A stretch of DNA of 64,000 bases from Basidiobolus meristosporus CBS 931.73 (taxonomy: Eukaryota; Basidiobolomycota; Basidiobolomycetes; Basidiobolales; Basidiobolaceae): NCBI GenBank assembly GCA_002104905.1, contig MCFE01000228.1, positions 1 through 64,000 on the forward strand, given 5' to 3'. Below are positions 45,405-57,131 of this stretch, one piece after another (positions within the stretch are counted from its first letter, which is position 1; each line of letters starts with the position of its first letter). Under the pieces are notes generated by a model. It was not told the DNA's origin. It was given only the letters and a program-made list of their open reading frames with translations, and did no database searches. The position numbers and the translations under genes were made by a program.

Positions 45405-47255
45405 TTGGAAATCAGCCTATCCAGATCCATCCTCGACTTCGCATATAGCACGATATGGCATTAATTTAGTCCCATTTACATCCAAGATGGATTTGGGCCG
45501 GATGATTGGATCTTTAACAGCCCTAAGTGATTTGAGAAATATGGGGAAGGAAAGGCCAAGACGCTGGCTAAAGAAGTAAGCTTCTGGAAGCCGACAGCCT
45601 TTCTGTTGAAAACTCCCGATTGCCAGAGACTGGCAGATATTGCGGCCGGCAATACGGCAATCAGGTGCTGAAGCTGCCCTTTGCTCGGGTTGCCACAGCA
45701 CAGCACTTGATTTACGAACGTTATTGAGGCGTCAGGTTTCATGCCAAGCACGATAATCGACCCAGCTCTAAATAGATATATGCATGCATGTAACCAAGCG
45801 CTCACAATAAGATAGATATACAGAACCATTGAGGTATTTATCACAGCAACTGTGTGTTACCACAAATGCACAAAAGAGGAAGCTCCCTCTCACAGATATA
45901 TAAATAGTTGGTGTAATGAATGCCAGGCGCACAATCAAGCCCAATTACCGTCCAAATCGTATAACGCAGAGATTGCTCGTTTCTCTTGAGTCTATCTACA
46001 AATCTCATTCAGGATGGTGGCATATGCCAACCTGCCCTAAAACACGTTTTGACAATAACCAGCCTGAAGCGATTTGATATCGTTTCTGACATAGTTCCGT
46101 AGTAGCCGTATGATTTGCTGCCATGCCAAGATAGTGTAGAATTTGGCGGATGAATTTATCCCCGTTTCCCACGTGGCCATGATCCATATTCTCCCAGTAT
46201 AGCCGTCGCCCCAGGTTCACATGGGCACGCTACACTGCCGATACAGCCGGACAAAGAGTGGTGCGAGTACTCTTGCATGGCAGAGACATTTCAACGCGAT
46301 GATTTTTGGAAGGACAGACCTTGCTATCGAGAAATCCAATTTGTGCTTCAAGTTCTGGAAATGATCGATGGCTCCAGCGATGCTGTCTCTCATCTTTTAA
46401 ACAATAGCCCAATTAGTTGTCAAGAATCAGTCGATATACCGTATCCGCCTCGAAACCCCCAAGCTAGCCACCTCCGAGTCTACCAAAGCCTGATGTCTGC
46501 TAATGCTGAGACTAATTCATTAATCGGTGAGGTTATAGGTGAATGAGAGAAATGCACCAAAGATTGTATCTGTGGATCAGTGCCAGCGCCAGTGCTTCCA
46601 AATCATGATCCTTGTAGTGATGATCAGTCTCGGCAAGAGGCTTTAGTGACCAAACATCAGTGAGCCAACTCTAAGGTTACAAACAACCATAGGCCGCCAC
46701 CACCATCAACGACAATGGTTTTGATCAACTCTCTTTTCCTTATTCGCATATCAATCTACGGCTTCTATTATTGAGTGATGTGACTGCTGAACATTGAAGG
46801 ATGGAAGGTGTAAAAAAGGGACAATATCAAATCGACTCATGATTAGCCTAGAGACCAGAACCAGGGGAAGTGGGTTCATTTGATAGCAGTGGTGTCAGTA
46901 GTGCATTATTTATGTTGGATATATAAGACTCAAGGTACCCCTCAATATGCAATACTCGGATCAACCTATATTAATGCTAAGTACCTGGCAAGTCTCCCCT
47001 TAGAATTGTTCAGTTGCACCATTGACTTGCTATTCAGCTTGGATTGATACGTCCTCTTGTCTTCGCAACACTACCATCACTGGCGACGAGTATAACCTGG
47101 TAATTTCCACGACCTCGTTATGATTTGTGAGTTTCACGTGCTGCAGCCCATACCAACTCTGAAGATGTACTTAGGTTTCCCAAGTTTGAAGAATTTTGGA
47201 GAGCCGAGGCCTTCAAATCGTGAGCTGAGCAAAGTACGCTGTATTCAAATATAGG
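45405..47255. other. Intergenic between arrestin and dipeptidyl aminopeptidase genes
   Basis: 1.85 kb between divergent genes. An 89-codon ATG frame at 46277-46546 has plausible composition but no domain; not called. Confidence 0.4.
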
Positions 47256-50200
47256 ATGACTCAGTCCTCTATTAAGGATAAGATTGTTGAGCTTGAAGGT
47301 TCGCGAGAATCCTTCGACAGCGAAGTTCGTTCGCAAATGAATCTTGAGTTGGAGGAAGGTGCAAATGTAAGTCGTCGTTGTCTTGTGGGGAAAACCGAGA
47401 GGTGAGCATTAATTAATGTCCGTAGAGAAGCCAACGGCATAAAAAATGGGTCAAATTCGTGGTAGCAATAGGCATTGGACTGCTATTATTTGGGGTGTTG
47501 ATTTCCCTGACCAACTTTTCCATCAAGCAAAGTAAGTGCCTGTCAAGGACTCTGTTCTCTCATCTGTTAATGATCGATTGGCGTCTAGTGAATGTAATCC
47601 AGCATATGAAAGACAGTCAAAGCCACAATACCACTATCTATGGGAGGAGATTCCAGCTTGATGATGTGTTTAGCAGCGAATTTCGTATACTGAAGAAAGA
47701 GTTGAACTGGTTGAAGTCTTCAGATGGTGGAGTATTGCATTTATTTCCCCAACCCATTCATAGCTAATGCTTTACCCAATCCACAAGATGATATGTATAG
47801 TGTGCTACAGGACGATCAAATCCTTCTAAAATCAGTATCCAAAAATAATACCTCCGTGTTTGTGAATCGGGTAGGTGGCTTTTGTTCCCCTTGCTTCATG
47901 TGGATTACTAACACAAGGGTGTCCAGGATACCTTGTCCAAAATTCCATATTTCGATTATTCTATATCCTCAGACATGAAATACGTTCTATTCTCCGTCAA
48001 TGGAAAAAAGGTTGGTCGTCTTCGTAAAGCATACTTCTGAGCTATATAGCTAATGGTTCGTGCGGGGACAGCTCTGGCGTTACTCCTACACCGCATCCTA
48101 TTTCGTGTTGGAGTTGGACACTGGCGCTATAAAACCGCTTACCCGCCCGAATTACCGAATTAATTATGCTGTCTGGAGCCCTACAGGACATAGCCTTGTT
48201 AGTAAACTTCCTTTGTAGGATACAACATTGTTATCTTGTGCAGTGTGCTTACACAGTTTCTTGAAGGCCTTTGTACGAGATAATAATGTGTTTGTTAGTG
48301 TAAACTTGGAAACTGAGGTTCAGGTTACCTTCGACGGAAGCACCGAAATCTTCAATGGAGTTCCCGATTGGATTTATGAAGGTGTGGTAGTGCTCTGCTG
48401 CCACTTTATCTAGAGTATCAAATAACGCAGTATTTCATAGAGGAAGTTTTCCAGTCAAACCAAGCACTCTGGTGGTCTCCTGATTCTACATACATCGCAT
48501 TCCTCCGGTTTGATGAGAGTGATGTGCCAGAATACAAATTTCCAATGTACCATAGTGACGACGATGGTGAAAATCCTTACATGGAGGAAGTGAATATGCG
48601 TTACCCCAAGGTACTGGTAGCCAAGCAACTTCATGAGTTCGAGCTTATTCTTATCTCTATTTGGTAAAAGCCTGGCTTTCCAAATCCCATAGTGACCGTG
48701 CTGTTGTTTGATGTTTTGACAGATCAGCCGCCTACTCCGACTTCTCCCGTTACCCCAATAGTTTTCGATCAAAACGATTCATTCACTTCTGAAGACACTC
48801 TAATGGTGGAAGTGGCCTGGTTGACAGATACAAGCAGCCATCTGATGGTACGGATGATGAACCGAGTCCAAGATAAGCTCAGGATCTTTATTGTCAACGT
48901 TGAGAGTGATACAACCAGCCTTGTAAGATCCGAGGATACTGAAAATGGTGCATGGATAGAAACAGTATGTTTACTTGGTTTTCTCTCAAACAAGCCAGGC
49001 ACTGCTTAACCAACACTATTAGAACCAGGCAGTTCAATTCATTCCTGCAAATGAAAATTACGGCTTAACACAACCTGGTTATATCGACATTGTAAGTCAT
49101 AACGGCTACAACCATTACGCGGTTTTCTCGCCTATCGACTCCGCGCAACCAGTCAAATATCTGACACATGGAGGCTGGGAGGTTGTGGGGAAGCCCAAAT
49201 CAATCGACCTTCAAAATGGATTAATGTAAGTCCTGTTGTGGCCGCATTTCCACCCAACTGATGTTGACCTCCCCCCAGTTACTACATAAGCACAGAACGT
49301 GGCTCGGTTCAGAGGCACCTTTATAGGTACTCAATCCTGCTCTATTTAGCTTATGCAGGACATTAACCAATTTACCCCTAAGCGTCACAATTGATGGACA
49401 AACAAAGAAACTTCTAACTCCAGGGCACGTAGATGCTTCCTACGATGCTATTTTTTCCCCAAAGGGACGCTACTATTTGTTGAATTATCAAGGACCGGAT
49501 ATTCCTTGGCAAAAGGTCAAAAGTACCATTGATCCCAGTAAGTAATTAGGGCTGGACCAAAGTGACTAGCATTGCTATAGGTATTAATGTTGAGGATAGA
49601 TTTCACCCTAGTACTAGAGGATAACAAGGAACTGAGGCTGAAGCTGAGTTCATACGACTTACCTAAACGTCACTACTCACGAGTAAAGATTGGGAACCAG
49701 GGTAACTTTTCCAAACAACAGAAAATACTGCACCCTATTAACTCATCATCTGTTGATCAGAATTCAATACTCTAGAAATTACCCCACCAGATTTCAACAT
49801 CAATGACGGAAAGCGTTATAGCGTCCTATTCAACGTGTAAGACAAACAACTTTCAGTCTTGCCTCCACATTTAGTAATCATCATATTTGACTTCAGCTAT
49901 GGTGGGCCTGGCTCGCAAATTGTATCGTTGGCGTACAGACTTGATTTCCACACATACCTGGCTTCAAATCCACAGCTTCCTATGATTGTTGTGATGGTTA
50001 GTGAGAAGTAGTCAGCGCAGCTTGAGCAAGTTTACTGACATCGCACTATAGGTGGATGGGAGGGGGACAGGCTTTAAAGGGCGTGAATTCCGAACCTGTG
50101 TCGCACAGAAACTCGGCTCACTCGAAAGTCTTGACCAGATAGAGGCCGCTAGGTATTGGGCCTCCTTAGACTATGTTGATCCAAACAACCTGGCAATATG

Positions 50201-50843
50201 GGGCTGGGTAATATGATATTTGAGTGAGGATTAAGAGGACCTACTAATTTCCATTGGGCTAGTCATTCGGTGGCTTCCTTACTAGCAAAGTTATAGAGGC
50301 GAATAGTGGTATATTCAAGCTTGGGATTGCAGTGGCCCCGGTGACCAATTGGAAGTATGTAGTTATGTTAATTTCCATTTCTTGGTAGAACAAGGTCTCT
50401 AACATTAATCTATCAGGTTCTATGGTAGGGATTTGTCTTGGATTGGTTGGCTTTGCAAACTTGTACTCAAATCATTTAGACTCCATATATACTGAACGGT
50501 ATATGAAGACGCCCAAGTTGAATCCTGAAGGCTACAAGTCAAGTGCAGTGAAAAATATGACTGGATTCCACAATGCGCAATTTCTATTAGTACATGGAAC
50601 GGGGGATGACAACGGTAAGAACCTCTGCATGTATCATTGAGAGTATCGAACTCATCTGGCTGTTCAGTACATTTTCAAAACTCTGCCTATCTTGTGGACG
50701 AATTGACTCGAAATGCCGTGCGAAATTATCGAGTTCAATTTTTCACCGACAGTGACCATTCGATTGTCAAAAACAATGCGCACCAGGAGATATATCACCT
50801 GATCGCTGAAACGCTGAATAATACATTTCAGGCCAGTCCGTGA
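47256..50843 (+). CDS. Dipeptidyl aminopeptidase, type II membrane serine peptidase (DPP IV/S9B)
   Basis: Twenty exons give 825 residues with all phases agreeing: starts at 47256, 47426, 47589, 47764, 47918, 48072, 48267, 48441, 48671, 49029, 49279, 49383, 49612, 49776, 49897, 50052, 50263, 50417, 50480 and 50668. A short cytoplasmic N-terminus is followed by a single TM anchor ([17 protein letters not shown]), the beta-propeller ([37 protein letters not shown]), then the hydrolase domain: [16 protein letters not shown], nucleophile Ser in GWSFGG, Asp in GTGDDN and His in SDHSI. The EE pair in YEEEVF binds the substrate N-terminus. Yeast relatives are Ste13 and Dap2 (pheromone processing or vacuole). 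Which one applies is open. Notable: a 37-nt intron, an 8-nt exon (50417-50424), and an intron directly before the nucleophile codon. Confidence 0.94.
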
Positions 50844-51276
50844 TGTACTCTAGCCTCCACAGGGCTGAATAGGAAATTTCTAATTCGTAATGTGACCATC
50901 GTATATGCTATGATTTTGTTGGAAGATCTTTTGATTAAATTCTGGTGAATCTTGAGGATTATCTCAGGTATCTCTTCTCAAGGCGTTACATCTGTATTCA
51001 TATTTTCGCCTCTTTGTCAGCCTTCTCAAAGAGTGGGGCACAGGAGGTCTTATCTTTATGCTGCGATAAAGGGTGTTTCCTGGAAGGGAAAGGCACCGAG
51101 AGAGCCTTTGAGGCATATACAGATTGCGATGTGCACATTACACAACCATGGCATGAAACCTCATGGGTCCCCTGATTGGTCCATCCTCGCCTCTCGGAGA
51201 GGTGATTTCATAAGACTTGGTATATATATCCCCACAATCAAACATTAAGCCATTACTCTGTCTGATTTTCACCATA

Positions 51277-52560
51277 ATGGCAAACCCCGCATATACTCTT
51301 CGTGTTGGTTGCGGTAAGTTTTCACTGCCCCATTCCAAGTAGCAGTACTAACCAATACCTTTCTCGGAACTCCATACAGTTCCCGAGCACTTTAGTTGTC
51401 CACTTCATATTGCTCAGAAAGACGGATATTTTAAGCGTAGAAATGTCCAAGTGGAGCTCGTCTCGGTTCCAGGTACGTTCCAACCAAGCCATAAAATTTA
51501 ATACCACTGTTGGAACTCAACGAATGCGTGTCAATTCGTTTATAGAGGGTACTGGAAAGGTAACTACTAAAGTGAGTTTTGATTTAAGTTCTCCAACCAC
51601 CATAATCCCTTTCTGCTGTAGATGTTGGCTATGCTAAAAGATGGCTCCTTAGATATTGCTATGATGGTTGCTGAGGGAGTTACAGCCGGTATTTCGCTTG
51701 TGTGGCTTTTGCACTGTATCATATTAATGGCTGGTTTCTCTAGGTATTTCTAATGGTGCTGACCAAGTCAAGATCATTGGTACATATGTGGAATCCCCGC
51801 TTTGTGAGTATCAAAGCCCCCAGAGCATAAGCCACTATCAGAACTAACAAACAACATCTATCTAGGCTGGGCCATCTCCGCAGGCATTAACTCCAAGCAT
51901 ACCTCGGAAGATACCCTTAAAGACGGTACCATTGGCATTAGCAGAAATGGAAGCGGTAGTCATGTAATGAGCCTGTATTTGGCTGATACCAAGGGGTGGT
52001 TGAAGAGTGACCAACCTGTTCCATTGAGCTTTGAAATACTGAATAATATCGATGGGCTTATTGCTGGCGTAAATGACGGACGTGCAGATGCGTTCTTATG
52101 GGAAGTGTTCACGACCAAAGTAGGAAACTCGCATATTCTTACCTTATTATCGTCTTGTTGACCACTTTACTTTCAGCCTTACTACGACGCAGGAAAGGTG
52201 AAGAAGATTGGGCAGGTCGTACCGCCATGGCCGTCATTTTACATTGGGGCCAATGTTGATACGCTAAAGTCACATCAGCCAAGAGTTAAACAATTTCTTG
52301 AGGCCGTTAATGAAGCCACTCGTTGGTTCGTTGAACACAAAGAAACAGAATCAGTTGAATTCGTAAAGAAGCAACTCGGGTACCCTGAAGAAGATGTTAG
52401 AAACTGGTTTAAGACCGTATCCTACCCTGAAGATGTTGCTACAGTTTCGAAGAGCATCCTCATGGGATGTTCGGAAACTCTTAAGAAAGCATCAGCTATC
52501 AATGCAACAAAGCCTGTAGAGGAACTCTGTGATACAAACATTGTGCATTTTAGCGATTAG
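51277..52560 (+). CDS. Ca3427-like periplasmic-binding-fold protein
   Basis: Seven exons (51277-51313, 51380-51472, 51546-51559, 51622-51688, 51744-51803, 51866-52119, 52177-52560) give 302 residues; phases agree. The order VGCVPEHFSCPLHIAQKDGY, VPEGTGK, LAMLKDGSLDIAMMVAEGVTAGI, IIGTYVESPLCWAISAG, then DGTIGISRNGSGSHVM and NDGRADAFLWEVFTTK, PWPSFYIGA follows type II periplasmic binding proteins as in the fungal Ca3427 family, related to thiamine-precursor and alkanesulfonate binding proteins. No signal peptide, so intracellular. Ligand unknown; a small metabolite is inferred from the fold. Exon 3 is only 14 nt. The gene starts 433 nt after the aminopeptidase gene on the same strand. Bacterial-type fold in a gene with six introns implies an old acquisition. 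Confidence 0.85.
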
Positions 52561-54479
52561 ATGATATTTCAATTCTAGATCTCATCAAATAAACAACCCT
52601 AGCTACCACATCTGCATAGGTTTGGGCATTATGGATTGTACAGTGAAGCCACACGCTCAAGCTTCGCTCCAGCATGGGAGGATGCTCTATTGTTCACTCC
52701 GGTCTGTACTTTGCATACTCCTGTTGACCCTTTACAAGGTCAAATCTCTGACTGTTTCGCTCGCCACATCAGTCGCTCCGTTTTCGCTGACGCTACTTTG
52801 ATACAGCCTGCGATTCAGATTCGAGTTCTTCATTGTGGCTCTACAACTAGGACCAACGAAGTCATCCGCATCTAAGCAAACCATGATCTAAAAACGACTA
52901 GCCCTCCATCACGTAAACGGACATCATTGCATGCACCTCATTACTGTAAATCCCACATTGAATCAGCCTACAGAACTCAACACTCTTGACGTTGAATTCG
53001 AATCGGTGCCCTATTACATCATTGAAGCAATCAATCTTGGGGGATCTCCGGGTTGCCAGGAAATTACTCGCGTTCGCAAGATGGAAGTCACTCCATACGG
53101 CAAACATGTTTGAAACGAATCGAACGTCCACACCTGTATGCGCTGGCTCATAAGATCAGGGCCTTGCCTTTCAACCATGTGATGGTACATGCATCAATGA
53201 TGCCCTTCAATGGACTGCATTGACGTAATCCAAGAAACCTTCTGGACCAAGTATTCGCACAAGAATCTCTAGCCTTATTAAATTTAGTAACTGACTCATC
53301 TATACTAGATCCCCTTTCAAAGCTCCGCTTGAAATTCATTTCACTTGATCCTTCTTTGAGTCGGTGGATCAGACCACTCTGCATCTTGCTCAGAGATTCG
53401 GGGTGTCAACCTAATCAGTCAATTGGTGATGGCAGTTGTTCTCGAACCATGGTTGTTGATAGCTCACCTACTGGAGATGATTGGTATTCCCTTCTGTGTT
53501 CCGTCAATTCCTGTCGTTCCAAAACAAATGATTGAATGCCTATGCGGATTTGGGGATTGGTGACATAAATTGATCTCTATGAAGACGATTGGAATTTACC
53601 AAGTATCAGGTTTGTGCTGATAATCATCGGAAAATGTGCTCTAGATTTGCACTGGATGGTTTGTGTGGGTGCATCAGCATCATGTGCTAATCGCGGTAGT
53701 GGATATTACACGGACCAATATTGAAAGATCGGATCAAGGATGACCTGGAGGGCGGAAGAGTTGGGTGAAGATATCTACATGTGCCCGTTCAACGAAGAAA
53801 TTCGATCGAGATTATGGGAAATTGCCCAGCAGTTGGCGCATTGCTTTACCCTTGACAGTGGAGTCTGAGTGAAATGTGGGCACACTCAGGAAGGATCACA
53901 TTCAATGAGCCAACCTACGCATTCGCACCAGGATAATGGTAGCTTATGGACAAAGCAGTACAGGTTTGGTGGCCGATCAGTTCACAGCCATGTAATCCGC
54001 AATACCATGTAACAAATGTGGCTAGCATAAGCAGGACAGTGAGTAGTGTAATGGAAACTAATGTAGGTTTGAACGCAATTCTAGGATGTACCGCATAAAT
54101 CCGGCAAAGGGTTACTTACATCTGAACTCCAAGTATAGACCCATGTCGTCATCTGATTACAATTGATAGTCTTGTGCTACTCATCTACATCAAGTGGAAT
54201 AAATGTGCTACATGGTGATGTAATGTTTCGCATAATTAATGTCCTTAATTTTTGGCAAGCGTCAATGAATTCAATAGAGAGCACGATGCAAGTTTAAGGT
54301 ATTAAGAGCGGTCAGTATAGATCGAGTAGGTACTTATCGGTTCTCTAGATGGCTCACCAACCATGTCTAGTCGATACAATTCGATGAATAAGCATCGTGT
54401 ATAAAAAGGGATGGCTCCCTTAACAAATATCTAACTCGTATTGCTTTTCAAATTCAGTAGCGTAACTGCTATAACATCA
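52561..54479. other. Intergenic with possible coding remnants
   Basis: At 52636-52875, 52931-53113 and 53329-53535 frames with protein-like composition occur (for example MHLITVNPTLNQPTELNTLD...), but I cannot join them or assign a family. The rest (53540-54400) shows nothing. A TATAAAAA at 54400-54407 is the promoter element of the next gene. Confidence 0.3.
54400..54407 (+). promoter_or_regulatory. TATA box of transcription-factor copy 1
   Basis: TATAAAAAGGGATGGCTC, with the TATA core about 80 nt before the ATG. Copy 2 has the similar TATATAAAGGGATGCTC. Confidence 0.55.
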
Positions 54480-56078
54480 ATGGACACAGCAGAATACGAT
54501 ACCGTGGACAAGTCTGATCGAAACAAATCACTTTCCTCATCAAAACCCTGCCTTGACCTTCTACGTCAATCCTCGTGCACCATAGAAGATTTACCATGCC
54601 AACGTGACGAAAATAAGGCTCACGATTATTCATCAAAGCCAAAAAAGAAGAGGCAGCAAGTGAAAAATGCATGCGGTAAGCATACTGTCTATTCGTTCAG
54701 TCGCCCACCTACTTCACGCATCCCTTCCTCCCTTCTTTCACCTCGAATCCCGCTCTAACCCAACAATCTTCCAGTCAACTGCCAGAAGGCTTGTAAGAAG
54801 TGTGACGAGGGTAGGCCCTGCTCACGGTGCATCAAGTATGGGCTAACAGATACATGTGCCGACTCGCCACGTAAAGCTCGAAAGAAGGGGGTAAAGAGGG
54901 GGCCATACAGACGCCGGAATGGCCAGGGAAGCTCAACAGAGGCCTACAAGTCAACGAGCCAAGACATACGCAGTGATGCTAACGCATCCTTGGATATCCA
55001 TCGTTCATCGGTGGTGGGCCTCGAAAGCACTTCCTCTTGCTCCAACTCCCGCGCTCACCCTCATTCTCAGCAACATCCCTACCTTCACTCACACCCACAC
55101 CCACACCCACACCGCCATTCCAACTCGCATACAACGAACAATATCACAACCAGCTCCGATCTCGGCACAAACACAAACACATACACAAGCACAACCACCA
55201 GCTCAACCAGAGCCATAGAGCCAAACACGCACACCTCATTCAACCCGTACTCCTCAGCCACATTCCGAGGTGTAAACAAGGGATCAGTATTCGCATCAGG
55301 CCAGGGCAAGGATGCCTCGTCACAACTCTCTTTGGTTCATCCTCTCGGCCCCAGGGATGCGTATGAGAACTTGGCCTTCCTGTCCTACCTGCGCCAGGGG
55401 GATCACGGCCCAAGGGGTGGATTGAGGCCTTTGGTAAATCCAAATCCTCAGGTGGACATTCTTCAGACCCCGCAATCGCGTCGGTTCTCAGTGGACCTTC
55501 CGGTGGCTCCGAGAGTGGGGATTGCTCCTCGGTCAAACTCGGTGGATCCCAATAGTCGCTATGGCCAAGACCCAGACCCAGGTCCAGGTCCCGACCAAGG
55601 CCGTGGCCAAGATCAGGGCCAGTGCTCGGATCCAGATCCAGATCCAGATCGATCAAGAAACAATCACAGAGGAGGGCTTACCATTGATATCCCAACACTG
55701 CCAGGCATCTCGGCCATTACGTCGCGAGTAAATCAGCCTTCGACACCAGCTCCAGTCCTTCCACCACTGAAGAATATCCCAGGAGGAAAGGTGAATCATG
55801 AGGATCTGAGGTGTGATCAGTATGAAGGCGAGGCAGAGAGGGCGAGGGCGTTGACAGATCACAAGGAATCGAAGCTGATAAGCGTGAGCAAGAATGTAAA
55901 CACGCCGTATAATTTGCCAATGGACTTTGGTATTCAATGGAGACCAGGCGTGTTCGCAGAAACCCTACTTCCTCCTATCATACATACCACATTAACACCA
56001 AATGACGACGAATTTAAGCCAGCCGCAGATTTCCTTATGCAACCAGTGAACTCGCTACAACATATTTTAAATTTTTAG
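54480..56078 (+). CDS. Zn2Cys6 fungal transcription factor, copy 1
   Basis: Two exons (54480-54675, 54775-56078) give 499 residues. The junction completes NACVNCQKACKKCDEGRPC followed by SRCIKYGLTDTC, a fungal-type zinc cluster of six cysteines, then the basic ADSPRKARKKGVKRGPYRRR that acts as linker and nuclear signal. The rest is low-complexity: His/Pro repeats (HSHPHPHPHRHS), Asp-Pro/Gly-Pro-Gln repeats, and a C-terminal region (NTPYNLPMDFGIQWRPG). It should bind DNA in the nucleus; targets unknown. From within exon 1 to residue 446 it is nearly identical to an inverted neighbouring gene (57132-58577); only its first 56 residues and last 53 are unique. The start at 54480 is the first ATG after a TATA box. 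Confidence 0.88.
54651..55919 (+). repeat. Left arm of a large inverted repeat
   Basis: 1269 bp, nearly identical in reverse complement to 57138-58418. It covers the end of exon 1, the intron and most of exon 2. Visible differences are a handful of single bases and two 6-bp units absent here in the His and Pro-Gly repeats. Confidence 0.9.
55085..55115 (+). repeat. CACCCA microsatellite in coding sequence
   Basis: Tandem CACCCA/CACACC hexamers encode the His-Pro repeat of the transcription factor; an equivalent run is in copy 2. Confidence 0.7.
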
Positions 56079-57131
56079 TGTCATGTTATCATTGTACTGG
56101 CTGTTGATAGATTCGAATAGGAAGTAGATCCTTGTAACATCTTTGTATTTTATTTAATGTTGACTTATTTCAACCTTGTGTGTTTACAAATCATCAATTG
56201 AACGGGTTATGTGAGGCGCTCGACAAATACACATGAATTTAACTACATTGGATCATCATCAAAAAGCATATTGCCCCTCTCCAATGTACAGTCTAGCGTA
56301 TGATTTATGTCGGTAAGAAATCGGTCCATGAGGTGATTGGATACCAAACATGGTAGTTTGGCTCGTGTACACCAGTCTCAAAGGTTATCATCCAAACATA
56401 AAAATCGTTTGCATCACCGAGGGCAATGTGGACCATTTTGGTAATCGTGATTTTGCTTTGACGGAATCTCATTATCACGCACTGTTCGCGTGCTCATGAG
56501 GCACAATGCATGAAGGATCGTCCGAGAGCATTTTCATACTCACTCTCAACCCACGGTCTGCATATTGCACGTAATGTTCTCAATATATACATGATTTCTA
56601 TATCTTATTTTCGCCCAATGATTACACAACTGTAGCGTATCTAATTACATCTAGATCGGATCGACTTATTGGCACTGGGTATACATGAACTCTTCCAATA
56701 TAACATTAATTCTGGATTAAACAAATAATGTTTATCCTGGAAGAAATCACTGGCCGAATATCAGTAAGGCGTATGATGTTGAGGGCTGATATCACTATAG
56801 GCTTGACCTATGAGTTCAAACAGATGCTGACAGGATACTGCCGATTTTTACAATTGTGTACACGAGAATTCTCCAACATTAGCCTATTAACAGTTAGGTG
56901 TTTCCGGTCTGGTCCTGTTCTACATTACCAACGTGATATCATGAGTGGTACAAGTTATTAATATTGGCGGTTTTTAAGGCTCTTCATTTATGTGCCAACA
57001 ATAGAAATCTATACAATAAAACGACAAATGTTGCTGTTTACAACGAAATCAATATAACAAACCAATTGATAACAGCCGTTAGTGCAAATTATGGTTGGGG
57101 ATCAATAAGGATGTGTCCTGGTGCTAAGCTC
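56079..57131. other. Unique loop of the inverted repeat
   Basis: About 1.05 kb of AT-rich DNA between the two converging genes. It holds both 3' ends; a 77-codon frame (56728-56961) has no domain. Confidence 0.5.

Noticed and set aside
46277..46546. 89-codon ATG frame (MAETFQRDDFWKD...)
   Set aside because: Protein-like composition but no family, no introns and no promoter element I could point to.
55240..55656. GC-rich antisense and alternate frames over the transcription factor repeats
   Set aside because: They come from the Asp-Pro/Gly-Pro and His-Pro coding repeats read in other frames; the same shadows recur in the inverted copy.
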